A stretch of DNA of 30,947 nucleotides from Odoribacter sp. (GCA_020024465.1 JAHHTT010000025.1:1-30947), one strand, 5' to 3'; counted from the first letter of the stretch, positions 1 through 8,173 are shown. Made by a program: numbers and translations. Notes: generated by a model not told the origin, from the letters alone.

Positions 1-583
1 CAATATCATCTGGATATAGTTTCAAATTCACCAATACTTTATTATTTCCTACTGCATGTAAAATTCCATCTGTATGACCACAAGTATCACTCCTGTCCCA
101 AGGCAAAAATAAGAATTTATGATTTGGAAACAACTTTTCCAGCTGAGAAACAATATAATTCCTATCTATATCAGGATTCTCAATAAATATTTTCTCCGTC
201 ATTACAACAACAGGTGTGTATCCTCTACCTTTTTTTATGAATCCCAAGGTAAAATTACCGCCGTCAGCTACAATGGGAGAAACACATATTGAAGAATTTG
301 GAAGTAACGTTTTAGCCACCCCAATAGAAATTTCAGTTGAAGTTTCATAATCGCGAAGTCCCTCCAGATAGTCAGGATGATATTTAAACTGAACAAAAGA
401 ATTATTATCTACTTGCACTGGCATATAATCTCTACACCAATAATCGGCAGTTCCTTTCAATATGCCATAATGCACATCATGATTTGACAATATTTCAGTC
501 AATTCATTGTACACTTTAGGATAATATCTTTTCAGATTTTCCGAAAAAAACACATAGTCTTTTGTTCGTTTTAAAATTTTCAT
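1..583 (-). CDS. Agmatine deiminase / peptidylarginine deiminase-fold protein (C-terminus off the window edge)
   Basis: The minus strand is open from the ATG at 583-581 to the window edge, giving about 194 residues that start MKILKRTKDYVFFSENL. Landmarks of the PAD_porph/agmatine deiminase superfamily appear in order: TADYWCRDYMP (the W-x-RD-x-x-P substrate-guanidinium motif), ADGGNF (DGGN motif) and DTCGHTDG (the GH-x-D motif carrying the catalytic His). The catalytic Cys motif expected near the C-terminus would lie beyond position 1. Family members hydrolyse guanidino groups: agmatine to N-carbamoylputrescine, or peptidyl-arginine to citrulline. No signal peptide is visible, so it is probably cytoplasmic. 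Its start overlaps the previous gene's stop as ATGA (580-583), which suggests translational coupling. The motif spellings are divergent from classical AguA (WxRDxGP), so the substrate is not certain. Confidence 0.75.
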   Translation of the reverse strand, partial: MKILKRTKDYVFFSENLKRYYPKVYNELTEILSNHDVHYGILKGTADYWCRDYMPVQVDNNSFVQFKYHPDYLEGLRDYETSTEISIGVAKTLLPNSSICVSPIVADGGNFTLGFIKKGRGYTPVVVMTEKIFIENPDIDRNYIVSQLEKLFPNHKFLFLPWDRSDTCGHTDGILHAVGNNKVLVNLKLYPDDI

Positions 584-1191
584 TGCTGAGTTGCATCAAG
601 ATTAGTAAAACGCCACATACGGTCGGTTTCTTCACCTTCTATTTTTCGGACATTTATTCTGGGAGAAGATTTAATATGCACTTCATTATAATCGTCATTA
701 TCCACCCAGACTATAGATAGCCCGCTCCCAAAAATTGAGGCATTACCAAATAAATCTTCCCATAAGTATTGAGGCTTGAATTTATCTATTTCTCCCTCTT
801 TCAACTTTTGGGAAGCCTTATTCGTAAAAGTTTTTTCATCTTTATTGACCAAGGATTTATAAGTGTATCCTCGAATAAGGAATGACGCACGGTATTTTCC
901 TTCACACTCAAAAGTCATGTCAACACCAGACCTATTGGGACAAATCGCTCCTATCGGGAAATAGGGAACATCTCCTACATGGTACATTTGAGGTTCAATT
1001 ATGCTTTTATTCTCTTCATCATGGAAATAGAACTCAATATCGATCGGATATATCTCGTATTCACCATTTATGACATAACGTCCATTAAATACAATTTGGG
1101 CAATGTCCTCAAATTGCTTTGTAAGTCCACTAACAGTATTAGCTGGTGTAAATTGTTCAAGAGTATCTTGTAATCTTTTTAAAGGATTCAT
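580..1191 (-). CDS. Conserved-looking hypothetical protein, 203 aa
   Basis: This 203-residue cytoplasmic-looking protein has no signal peptide or membrane segment. The central stretch (about residues 36-110) has a pattern IDIEFYFHDE ... MYHVGDVPYFPIG ... SGVDMTFE ... FLIRGY. It reminds me of a small DNA-3-methyladenine-glycosylase-like group whose members carry VDIEFYY, then a WYFHR-like segment and GLDITFG. That resemblance is from memory and weak, and no catalytic residues can be assigned. It sits in a three-gene minus-strand unit: its ATG directly abuts the stop of the 56-aa ORF, and its stop overlaps the start of the deiminase-like gene. The spacing argues strongly that it is a real gene. 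Function unknown. Confidence 0.75.
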   Translation of the reverse strand: MNPLKRLQDTLEQFTPANTVSGLTKQFEDIAQIVFNGRYVINGEYEIYPIDIEFYFHDEENKSIIEPQMYHVGDVPYFPIGAICPNRSGVDMTFECEGKYRASFLIRGYTYKSLVNKDEKTFTNKASQKLKEGEIDKFKPQYLWEDLFGNASIFGSGLSIVWVDNDDYNEVHIKSSPRINVRKIEGEETDRMWRFTNLDATQQ

Positions 1192-1362
1192 TTAATTGTT
1201 CTTTAAATGTTCGACAATAATTTTATAGTTTTCAACTCCGATATTGTTCTCTGTAAGGGATTGATTGGCATAATTTTTACTAATCAATAGTCTATTGTTA
1301 TCATATAAATAATTCCACAGACCTTCTCCCATTAATGTTTTCCATTGGGTTTCGTGCCTCAT
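1192..1362 (-). CDS. Small ORF, 56 aa, first gene of the leftward unit
   Basis: On the minus strand, ATG at 1362-1360 opens a 56-codon ORF beginning MRHETQWKTLMGEGLWNYLY and ending IIVEHLKNN, with stop TAA at 1194-1192. The next gene's ATG begins at 1191 with no gap, the kind of junction seen between co-translated genes. Upstream in frame there is a stop shortly before the ATG, so the ORF cannot be much longer. The protein is hydrophilic with several aromatic residues (three W/Y in residues 7-20) and no transmembrane segment. I recognise no family. The evidence for coding is the junction, the position after a promoter-like box and the open frame; it could also be a decayed fragment. Confidence 0.5.
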   Translation of the reverse strand: MRHETQWKTLMGEGLWNYLYDNNRLLISKNYANQSLTENNIGVENYKIIVEHLKNN

Positions 1363-1411
1363 TACAAGAAACTTTACAAAATATTTCTAAGTAAAATTAA
1401 TCTTTTCACCT

Positions 1412-1419
1412 CAAATGTA
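1412..1419 (-). promoter_or_regulatory. Candidate Bacteroidetes -7 box for the three-gene leftward unit
   Basis: On the minus strand the sequence reads TACATTTG, an exact match to TAnnTTTG. It lies about 50 nt upstream of the ATG at 1362. No clear TTTG -33 element is found 19-21 nt further upstream, so only half of the signal is present. Confidence 0.35.
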
Positions 1420-1440
1420 ATATAAAGTCTCATTAATCTG

Positions 1441-1469
1441 CTTAATAAAGATAGTTATTAAGTTTTTTT
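1441..1469 (+). terminator. Terminator-like AT-rich hairpin without an obvious upstream gene
   Basis: CTTAATAA (1441-1448) pairs with TTATTAAG (1455-1462) around a 6-nt loop and is followed by TTTTTTT (1463-1469). The shape is that of an intrinsic plus-strand terminator, but the stem has only two G-C pairs. No plus-strand gene ends upstream, so it may be chance in AT-rich DNA or stop antisense transcription. Confidence 0.2.
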
Positions 1470-1666
1470 GAGTTATAGTTTCACTTTTATTCCATTGTTT
1501 CTGTTTTCAAAAGCCTGTGTGAGTGTAAGGGGATATGCCTGTATCCTGTCGGCAACGGGTTAAATATGGTTGCAAAGCTATAGAATGACTGGTAAAACAT
1601 TGATACGTAAATCCGTTCTTTTGCTTTAATCTGCTGTAATTCGGTGGATATTCCAGAGATTTTTCG

Positions 1667-1674
1667 TAAGTTTG
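1667..1674 (+). promoter_or_regulatory. Candidate -7 box before the 489-aa gene
   Basis: TAAGTTTG matches TAnnTTTG and lies only 11 nt before the ATG at 1685, so transcription would begin about 5 nt from the start codon. That would make a near-leaderless mRNA, or favour the second in-frame ATG at 1694. No good -33 partner is visible. Confidence 0.25.
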
Positions 1675-1684
1675 TTGATATAAT

Positions 1685-3154
1685 ATGACTGTTATGATAG
1701 ATGTCCAAGTGCGTATTCACGACCGATTTGTAGTGGAGTTTAAGATCGGTTATGTGGTAAGGAAGGATGAACCTCGTAGTGATTTTATGATTAATACGTG
1801 GATGTTTGTGCCCAATAATTTGGATATAAATTATGATACCTACACAAAGAAGCAATTCTATCGGGATGTAAAGTCCAATATCCGCCTGATTACTCCTATA
1901 TATTCTCTCAAAGAAGTCGCAAATGAAGAGGCTCTGCCGTTTCAGTTTTTAGAAGTGGCGATAAATGAGTTGAATGTTGACATAACACCAGAGAACTTGG
2001 CAGAGGCGGAATATCAAGTGAAAATGTTTTGTTCAATCACCAAAAGTGCTTTGCGGAGAGAAGTGGAGCGTGTGTGGCGTTATTCCGTTGCCGAAAGTCG
2101 TTTGAAAGCGATAGATACATACATTCAGCGAGTGGGATGTATATTAAAAAAATATCGGGAATTGAGGGAGTTCTTACCTATTGTCGAGGGAGGAAAGAAT
2201 ATGCAGGTGTCTCATGGTTTTGGTGATGAATTTTTATCTAATCAGGTAGAATTCTATACATTTAAATTATTGGAAAGGCTTAGAAGAAAAGACAAAGATT
2301 GTTTTGTATTGGTGGAGAAACGTTTGCTGAAACTTATCTGTAATGAGGTGGCCTATCGTCGTTCTCGGGGATATTTGATTATAGAAAAACATAGTCCTGA
2401 TCGTAATCGTGCCGCTTTGTTTCGTCGAAGGATGTTACGTCTATATACAGAAAGTCATTTGTTTTTGAAAGCCGATCGTAAAAAGGACGGGGCAATGGTA
2501 GAACAACTTTATTTCAGTATTGCAGCAGGTATCTCGATGATTTTTGCAACTTTGATATCATTTTCTTTTCAGCAGAAATATGGGAATTTCACAATGCCGT
2601 TGTTTGTTGCTTTAGTGGTGAGTTATATGTTGAAGGACAGAATCAAGGAACTGACCCGTTATTATTTTGTTCATCGTCTTGCCAAAAAGTATTTTGATAA
2701 TAAGACAACGATCAGTATAAAGGATAAATCTATAGGCTGGATAAAAGAAGGTGTCGATTTTATTACAGAAGACCGGGTTCCTGAGGAAGTGATGTCCATG
2801 CGTGACCGTTCTGATATTCTTGAGGCAAATAATCGTCACATGGCAGAAAAAATCATTCTTTATCGCACGCTTGTGCAGATTGACGGTCAGGAGTTGGATG
2901 AGAATACTCAATATGATGTTTCCGGTGTCCATGATATTTTACGTTTCAATGTATCGTCTTTTATATTAAAAATGGAAAATCCGGAAGTCCCCTTGGCAGT
3001 CCCTAATGACGGAGACGGTTATGAAATCATTAGTGGAGAGCGCATTTATTATATTAATTTTCTGCTACAATTAAGGAGTAGTAATAATGTTGATTATAAG
3101 CACTTTCGACTTGTTTTGTCTCGTAATGGAATAGAGGGTATAGAAAAAATGTAA
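1685..3154 (+). CDS. Unknown membrane protein, 489 aa, two central transmembrane helices
   Basis: I do not recognise this family by name. The protein has a long soluble N-terminal part (about 1-270), two hydrophobic helices at roughly 276-294 (SIAAGISMIFATLISF) and 303-319 (MPLFVALVVSYML), and a soluble C-terminal part of about 170 residues. The N-terminal region is rich in Arg, Lys and Glu, with RRxxLRLY-type basic clusters at about 235-262, which suggests both soluble parts face the cytoplasm. There is no signal peptide. An in-frame stop lies just upstream of the ATG; an alternative start is Met4 at 1694. It appears monocistronic: the next gene, speA, is 91 bp away with its own promoter-like sequence. 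Confidence 0.8.
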   Translation: MTVMIDVQVRIHDRFVVEFKIGYVVRKDEPRSDFMINTWMFVPNNLDINYDTYTKKQFYRDVKSNIRLITPIYSLKEVANEEALPFQFLEVAINELNVDITPENLAEAEYQVKMFCSITKSALRREVERVWRYSVAESRLKAIDTYIQRVGCILKKYRELREFLPIVEGGKNMQVSHGFGDEFLSNQVEFYTFKLLERLRRKDKDCFVLVEKRLLKLICNEVAYRRSRGYLIIEKHSPDRNRAALFRRRMLRLYTESHLFLKADRKKDGAMVEQLYFSIAAGISMIFATLISFSFQQKYGNFTMPLFVALVVSYMLKDRIKELTRYYFVHRLAKKYFDNKTTISIKDKSIGWIKEGVDFITEDRVPEEVMSMRDRSDILEANNRHMAEKIILYRTLVQIDGQELDENTQYDVSGVHDILRFNVSSFILKMENPEVPLAVPNDGDGYEIISGERIYYINFLLQLRSSNNVDYKHFRLVLSRNGIEGIEKM

Positions 3155-3171
3155 ACAAAGATAGTGATGTC

Positions 3172-3202
3172 TTTTAATTGTCAATTAATTACCTTAGTTT
3201 TG
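3172..3202 (+). promoter_or_regulatory. Candidate speA promoter
   Basis: A -7 box TAGTTTTG (3195-3202, exact TAnnTTTG) is preceded at a 19-nt spacing by TTTT (3172-3175), one mismatch from the TTTG -33 element. The predicted transcription start near 3207 gives a leader of about 40 nt before the ATG at 3246. Confidence 0.5.
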
Positions 3203-3245
3203 CAGAGGTTTATAATCATTATATAATCGCTATCGAGACGTAAAA

Positions 3246-5135
3246 ATGAGAAAATGGAGTATTGAAGATTCAGCAGAACTGTATAATATTAACGGTTGGG
3301 GGCTGAGTTATTTTTCTATTAATGAAAAAGGGCATGTAGCAGTGTCGCCTAAAGTTGGCGGTCCTTCAATTGATTTAAAGGAATTGATGGAAGAGTTACA
3401 GGTGCGTGATGTGGCTGCTCCGGTACTTTTAAGATTTCCGGATATTTTGGATAATCGGATTGAGAAAATATCCAATTGTTTTGAAGCTGCTGCGCAGGAA
3501 TATGGCTATAAAGCTAAGAATTTTATCATTTATCCGATTAAGGTGAACCAGATGCGTCCTGTTGTAGAAGAGATTGTCAGTCATGGCAATAAGTTCAATA
3601 TTGGACTGGAGGCAGGCTCCAAACCAGAGTTGCATGCTGTTTTGTCTATTGACATTGATGAGGATGCAATGATTGTTTGTAATGGTTATAAGGATGAAAG
3701 TTATATAGAATTGGCTCTGTTGGCGCAAAAAATGGGTAAACGAATCTATCTGGTTGTAGAGAAGCTCATGGAATTGAAGACGATTGCCCGGCTGGCCAGG
3801 AAAATGGGTGTGCGCCCTAATATCGGTATCCGTATTAAATTGGCTAGTTCCGGTAGTGGAAAATGGGAAGAATCGGGAGGGGATGTGAGTAAATTCGGTG
3901 TAAATTCCAGCGAGTTATTGGATGCATTGGAATTATTGGAGAAAAATAAAATGGCTGATTGTCTGCAGTTGATTCATTTCCATATCGGTAGTCAGGTGAC
4001 GAATATCCGTCGTATCAAGACTGCGCTGAAAGAGGCATCACAATTTTATGTGCAGTTGAAAAAAATGGGATATAATATTAATTTTGTTGATATCGGTGGT
4101 GGTTTGGGAGTGGATTATGATGGAACACGTTCTGCAACTTCCAACAGTATGAACTATTCTATTCAGGAATATGTAAACGATGCCGTTTCTGCTATTGTGG
4201 ATGTTTGTGATAAAAATGAACTTCCCCAACCCAATATTATCACGGAGTCAGGACGCTCATTGACAGCACACCACTCTGTTTTGGTTTTCGAGGCTTTAGC
4301 GAGTACAAGTCTTCCGGCTTTCGATGAATCTGAAGAAATTGATGAAAATGCCCATGAATTGGTGAAAGAATTATACGAATTGTGGGATAATCTAAACCAG
4401 CCGCGTTTGTTGGAAACTTGGCATGATGCTCTACAATGTCGTGAAGATGCTTTGAACCTTTTTAATTTAGGATTGATAGATCTGAATACCCGAGCTCAGG
4501 TTGAACGTTTGTTTTGGTCAGTAGCACGAGAGGTGTATGAAATGGCTGATGCAACAAAGCATGCACCGGATGAATTAAAGAAAATTGCAAAGATGTTGCC
4601 GGACAAGTATTTTTGTAATTTCTCTTTATTTCAATCTTTACCGGATTCCTGGGCGATAGACCAAATTTTTCCGATTATTCCATTGTCCAGATTAAACGAG
4701 CAACCGGTGAAGTCTGCTACAATACAGGATATTACATGTGATTCGGACGGTAAGATTAACAATTTTATCTCTACGCGTAATTTCTCTTATCATTTGCCTG
4801 TACATGAATTGAACAGCAAAGAGCCTTATTATTTTGGAGTGTTTCTGGTGGGTGCCTATCAGGAAATTTTAGGAGATTTGCATAATCTGTTCGGAGATAC
4901 GAATGCTGTGCATATTAAGGTGAAAAATAATGAATATGTTATAGATAAGGTAATTGAAGGGGAAACTGTCGCCGATGTTTTGGAATATGTACAATTTACG
5001 CCGAAGCGTATGGCCCGTACAGTGGAGGTTTGGGTAATGTCTTCTGTGAAGAAGGGTATTATTTCACCGGAAGAAGGGCGGGAATTTTTGTCTAACTACC
5101 GTTCCGGATTGTACGGATATACTTATTTGGAGTAA
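3246..5135 (+). CDS. speA: Biosynthetic arginine decarboxylase
   Basis: PLP-dependent decarboxylase of the alanine-racemase-fold (SpeA) class, which converts L-arginine to agmatine plus CO2, the first step of the agmatine route to putrescine. The 629-residue length matches the family (about 630). Visible motifs: IYPIKVNQ with the PLP-binding Lys at residue 99, HFHIGSQ, VDIGGGLGVDYDG (phosphate-binding Gly-rich loop) and ITESGRSL. The C-terminus ends in the usual small beta/helical region. The gene stands alone on the plus strand and converges on the speB operon, so both enzymes of the agmatine pathway are encoded next to each other but transcribed separately. A terminator follows at 5163-5196. 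The cytoplasmic location and function are secure. Confidence 0.97.
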   Translation: MRKWSIEDSAELYNINGWGLSYFSINEKGHVAVSPKVGGPSIDLKELMEELQVRDVAAPVLLRFPDILDNRIEKISNCFEAAAQEYGYKAKNFIIYPIKVNQMRPVVEEIVSHGNKFNIGLEAGSKPELHAVLSIDIDEDAMIVCNGYKDESYIELALLAQKMGKRIYLVVEKLMELKTIARLARKMGVRPNIGIRIKLASSGSGKWEESGGDVSKFGVNSSELLDALELLEKNKMADCLQLIHFHIGSQVTNIRRIKTALKEASQFYVQLKKMGYNINFVDIGGGLGVDYDGTRSATSNSMNYSIQEYVNDAVSAIVDVCDKNELPQPNIITESGRSLTAHHSVLVFEALASTSLPAFDESEEIDENAHELVKELYELWDNLNQPRLLETWHDALQCREDALNLFNLGLIDLNTRAQVERLFWSVAREVYEMADATKHAPDELKKIAKMLPDKYFCNFSLFQSLPDSWAIDQIFPIIPLSRLNEQPVKSATIQDITCDSDGKINNFISTRNFSYHLPVHELNSKEPYYFGVFLVGAYQEILGDLHNLFGDTNAVHIKVKNNEYVIDKVIEGETVADVLEYVQFTPKRMARTVEVWVMSSVKKGIISPEEGREFLSNYRSGLYGYTYLE

Positions 5136-5162
5136 GCAGGACTCTAATTATAAAGCAATAAT

Positions 5163-5196
5163 ATGCCTGACACTATATATGTCGGGCATAATTTTT
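5163..5196 (+). terminator. Intrinsic terminator after speA
   Basis: ATGCCTGACA (5163-5172) pairs with TGTCGGGCAT (5180-5189), ten pairs including one G-U, around a 7-nt loop. It is followed by AATTTTT. The T-run is on the plus side only, so it mainly serves speA; the facing rhomboid gene ends 3 bp beyond it. Confidence 0.75.
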
Positions 5197-5198
5197 GT

Positions 5199-5792
5199 CT
5201 AAAAATGATTTAAAAACATTTGAAATAGGCGCGGTTCTAACAGTATGGGAAATATGAATCCGAATACAGCTCCATAAAAATGGGCATTGTGATTGATATT
5301 GTCGCCTCCTTGGCGAGCCATATATTGACAGTAAACTAAGTACAGAACACCAAATAGTATTCCAGGTATGGGAATCACAGCGAATAACAATATTTTATCC
5401 CAGGGATTTAAAAAGATAGCGGCAAAAAGTACTGCAGATACAGCTCCGGAAGCTCCGATGGAAGTGTACCATTCAGCGTTCCGGTAGCGTATGATATCGG
5501 AGATGGAAGCTGCTATCATGCCGCCGAAGTAAAGTATTAGAAAAGCCCATTTGCCAAAGCCTAAATATCCGAATGTGTTTTCAATATATCCGCCAAAGGA
5601 CCAAAACGTAAACATGTTCACCAATAAATGAATCCAGTCGGCATGTACAAATCCATGAGTGATTATACGCCACCATTCTTGATGCTGGACAACGCGATAG
5701 GGTTTTAAGGACAGGCGTTCAAATAGCTGATATTTATTGAAGCATGCTATTGAAATAGCGGCTGTAATCATGATAAGTAAATCAGTGAACAT
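5199..5792 (-). CDS. Rhomboid-family intramembrane serine protease
   Basis: A 197-aa multi-pass membrane protein with about six hydrophobic helices. The catalytic Ser is in the GASG motif (Ser115), the partner His is in HNAHFYGAVFG (His171), and the oxyanion-side Asn is in HLLVNM (Asn59), all in the expected order and helices. Rhomboids cleave transmembrane substrates within the inner membrane; the substrate here cannot be inferred. It is the last gene of a minus-strand operon and starts 6 bp after the speB stop. The link to polyamine genes looks positional, not functional. Confidence 0.93.
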   Translation of the reverse strand: MFTDLLIMITAAISIACFNKYQLFERLSLKPYRVVQHQEWWRIITHGFVHADWIHLLVNMFTFWSFGGYIENTFGYLGFGKWAFLILYFGGMIAASISDIIRYRNAEWYTSIGASGAVSAVLFAAIFLNPWDKILLFAVIPIPGILFGVLYLVYCQYMARQGGDNINHNAHFYGAVFGFIFPILLEPRLFQMFLNHF

Positions 5793-5798
5793 ATTTCG

Positions 5799-6659
5799 TT
5801 ATTTAAATCTGAAACTTAAAAATTGGTATATGAGTTTTGCTGCCAAAAAATCCGGAGCTTTATTGTTTTCATTGGGACAGAGTTCAACAACATCAATGCC
5901 GATAATATTGTGGCGTTCGTTGATAAGTTTTAATAATGTCAGAACATCGCGATAACTTAAGCCGTCAGGTTCGGGGGTTCCGGTCGAAGGCATATAGGCG
6001 GGATCTAAAACATCTAAGTCAATGGTAACATAAACATTATCAAGTAGTTTTTGTGATACTTCATACATCCAGGTTGTATCGCCCAATTCTTTGATTTCAT
6101 GAGCATAAAAGATTCGATTTGGATCGATGTTGTGTCTTTCTTCAATGGCAGAACTTCTGATACCCACCTGAACGACACAGGGGGTAATGTCTTTGGCTCT
6201 TGCCATGACGCAGGCATGATTGTAAGGAGATCCTTCGTATTTGTCACGCATGTCAGAATGTGCATCCAATTGAAGGATGGAAAAATTGTCGTAGTGTCTT
6301 GCAATGGCGCGAAATGCACCTATGCTGACAGAGTGTTCGCCGCCAATAAGAATCGGGAATTTTTTGTCATCTAAAATGGCGTTCATGCGACGTTCTACTT
6401 CATCGGTCATCGCTTCTGGTGATGAATCTTCGGTTACGGCATCCAAAGTTGCGATACCTTTTTTGAATATTTCAGAATCGGTTTCAATATCATAAAACTC
6501 AAGATTGAAAGAGGCTTCCAATAATGCTTGGGGACCTTTGTCGGCTCCTTTAATCCAGGTGCTGGTACCATCGTAGGGTACTGGTAGAATAGCAATTTCG
6601 GCTGTTTTGTAATCAGTGTATTTCTCTTCGAAATCTCCGTAAAGTATTTTTTCTGCCAT
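5799..6659 (-). CDS. speB: Agmatinase (ureohydrolase family)
   Basis: This enzyme hydrolyses agmatine to putrescine and urea. All six metal ligands of the binuclear Mn site of the arginase/agmatinase family are visible: His109 in GGEHS; Asp132, His134 and Asp136 in DAHSD; Asp213 and Asp215 in TIDLDVLDPAY. The spacing between the first Asp pair and the second (81 residues) is the same as in E. coli SpeB as I remember it. PSTGTPEPDGLS follows as in family members. The length of 286 aa is normal. It starts 2 bp after the stop of the upstream amidohydrolase gene, in an operon facing speA. Agmatinase is favoured over arginase or formimidoylglutamase because of that neighbour. Confidence 0.93.
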   Translation of the reverse strand: MAEKILYGDFEEKYTDYKTAEIAILPVPYDGTSTWIKGADKGPQALLEASFNLEFYDIETDSEIFKKGIATLDAVTEDSSPEAMTDEVERRMNAILDDKKFPILIGGEHSVSIGAFRAIARHYDNFSILQLDAHSDMRDKYEGSPYNHACVMARAKDITPCVVQVGIRSSAIEERHNIDPNRIFYAHEIKELGDTTWMYEVSQKLLDNVYVTIDLDVLDPAYMPSTGTPEPDGLSYRDVLTLLKLINERHNIIGIDVVELCPNENNKAPDFLAAKLIYQFLSFRFK

Positions 6660-6661
6660 GG

Positions 6662-7960
6662 TTATTTACGATTATCTATTTTTATCTGTTTTATTTCTTC
6701 AATTGCAGCATCCTTGTCTATTGTTTTGAGCTGACGATTTTGCATCAACCATTCGCCATGCACCATAGTTGAATAAATATTTTTGCTATTCATGGCATAG
6801 ACGATGGCGGAATATTCGTCGTATATCGGCTGCATATTTGATGCATCGGCATGTATAAGGATTAAGTCTGCGCTTTTGCCGATTTCCAATGAACCGGTTA
6901 TGTGTTCTAGACCGAGAGCTTGAGCTCCTCCTATTGTAGCCATGCGGAGTGCTGTCTTTGCATTTACGGCTTCCGGGTTATAGGCAACGATTTTGGCTAA
7001 TAAGGCGGCAAATCGCATTTCTTCTACCATATCCAAGGAGTTGTTGCTGGCCGTTCCATCCGTTCCGATACCTACATTGATACCAGCTTTAAGGCAGGTA
7101 TCAATGGGAGCGATGCCGCTGGATAGTTTTAAATTGCTTTTGGGGCAATGACCGATAGAAGTATGTGTCTTTGCCAATAGTTCTATTTCTTCCGGTTTGA
7201 GCCATACACAATGGGCTGCAATGACATTTGTATCAAGTAAACCTAAAGAGTATAGGTATTCTGCAGGTCGCATTCCGGTGCTGGCTTGAATATCTTCCAC
7301 TTCTTTGCGAGTCTCCGACAAGTGTATCTGTAAAAGAGTGCCGTATTTATCAGCAAGAGATTTAGCCTTTTTCAATGTTTCTGCGGAACAGGTGTATGGC
7401 GCATGGACACAGATGGAGGGATGTATTAAATGGTTTCCTTGCCATTTGTTTATTAGGTGTTCAGAAAGTTTTATCCCTTCGGAAAGATTCTTGAAACTGG
7501 CTGTTGGAAAGTCAATAAGTGATTCTCCAACGACCCCGCGCATACCGGCTTTGCAGGCTTCTTCTGCGATGGCATTTTCAAAGAAGTACATGTCATTAAA
7601 ACATGTTGTACCTGATTTTATCATTTCCACTAATGCTAATCGTGTGGCGATACGAACATTCTGTTCGTTGACAAGCCGGGCTTCAGCCGGGAAAATGTGT
7701 TCCGTCAGCCATGAGTGTAATGGCAGATCATCAGCATAGCCACGCAACATGGTCATAGGGAGATGGTTATGTGTATTGACAAAACCAGGCAAAATATACA
7801 TGCCGTGTGCGTCTGTGGCTTCTGCTTCTGGGGCTGACAGAGTTCCGGATATTATTTCCTTAATTTGTCCTCCTTCTATCAGTATGCTGCCGTTGGGTAT
7901 GATTTCCATGCCGGCATTCATCGTTATGATGTGGGCATTGCTGATTATTTTTTTGTTCAT
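6662..7960 (-). CDS. Amidohydrolase, probable 5'-methylthioadenosine/S-adenosylhomocysteine deaminase type
   Basis: A 432-residue cytoplasmic enzyme of the TRZ/ATZ (MtaD-like) branch of the amidohydrolase superfamily. It shows the metal site HTHNH (His64, His66), HAPYTCS, IHLSE (His213, Glu216), AAHCVW (His250) and GTDGTASNNSLD (Asp301). The Ser-Asn-Asn-Leu-Asp ending is typical of MTA/SAH or guanine/8-oxoguanine-type deaminases. Family members deaminate the adenine ring of MTA, SAH or adenosine. MTA is the by-product of spermidine synthesis, so a place in front of agmatinase makes sense for polyamine or S-adenosylmethionine salvage. Substrate choice within the family cannot be settled by eye. 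It is the first gene of the operon, and a -7-like box lies just upstream. Confidence 0.85.
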   Translation of the reverse strand: MNKKIISNAHIITMNAGMEIIPNGSILIEGGQIKEIISGTLSAPEAEATDAHGMYILPGFVNTHNHLPMTMLRGYADDLPLHSWLTEHIFPAEARLVNEQNVRIATRLALVEMIKSGTTCFNDMYFFENAIAEEACKAGMRGVVGESLIDFPTASFKNLSEGIKLSEHLINKWQGNHLIHPSICVHAPYTCSAETLKKAKSLADKYGTLLQIHLSETRKEVEDIQASTGMRPAEYLYSLGLLDTNVIAAHCVWLKPEEIELLAKTHTSIGHCPKSNLKLSSGIAPIDTCLKAGINVGIGTDGTASNNSLDMVEEMRFAALLAKIVAYNPEAVNAKTALRMATIGGAQALGLEHITGSLEIGKSADLILIHADASNMQPIYDEYSAIVYAMNSKNIYSTMVHGEWLMQNRQLKTIDKDAAIEEIKQIKIDNRK

Positions 7961-7974
7961 GTTTTTACTTTTTA

Positions 7975-7982
7975 CAAAAGTA
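7975..7982 (-). promoter_or_regulatory. Candidate -7 box for the amidohydrolase-speB-rhomboid operon
   Basis: TACTTTTG on the minus strand matches TAnnTTTG exactly. It lies about 14 nt before the ATG at 7960, so the leader would be very short. No TTTG -33 element is seen at the expected distance. Confidence 0.35.
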
Positions 7983-8106
7983 GGTAAAACTTCTCAATAT
8001 TGCATGTGTTTCTGAAAAAAACGAATTAATGGGAAGTGTTTGAAAATTTTTATTGAGAGTCGTTCGCTTTATGGGAGTTATATCTAAAATATTGATAAGT
8101 TAATAA

Positions 8107-8124
8107 AAACATTCGGAGATGTTT
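8107..8124. promoter_or_regulatory. Inverted repeat upstream of the fuc operon, possible operator
   Basis: AAACAT (8107-8112) and ATGTTT (8119-8124) form perfect 6-bp arms around a 6-bp centre. The repeat lies about 50-60 bp upstream of the fucI -7 box, where an activator would bind. A second, imperfect palindrome spans 8190-8210 in the leader. Function is inferred only. Confidence 0.25.
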
Positions 8125-8165
8125 ATAAAATATCTTTTTCTAAGTAGTATTCCATTGTAAAATTT

Positions 8166-8173
8166 TATATTTG
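8166..8173 (+). promoter_or_regulatory. Candidate -7 box of the fuc operon
   Basis: TATATTTG is an exact TAnnTTTG match. The predicted start near 8178 gives a leader of about 52 nt to the fucI ATG. The -33 position has no recognisable TTTG, which would fit a promoter that needs an activator. Confidence 0.45.

Larger units (their letters stand above)
1363..1684. other. 322-bp divergent intergenic region
   Basis: This AT-rich region lies between the leftward unit and the rightward 489-aa gene. It holds a -7-like box for each direction (1412-1419 minus, 1667-1674 plus) and an AT-rich hairpin followed by seven Ts (1441-1469). No convincing ORF is present: an open frame on the minus strand here mostly mirrors the 489-aa gene. 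There is no tRNA-like or repeat structure. Confidence 0.6.

Noticed and set aside
1487..1855. 122-codon minus-strand frame over the start of the 489-aa gene
   Set aside because: Half of it is antisense to a long ORF, the composition is unlike a protein gene, and no junction or promoter supports it.
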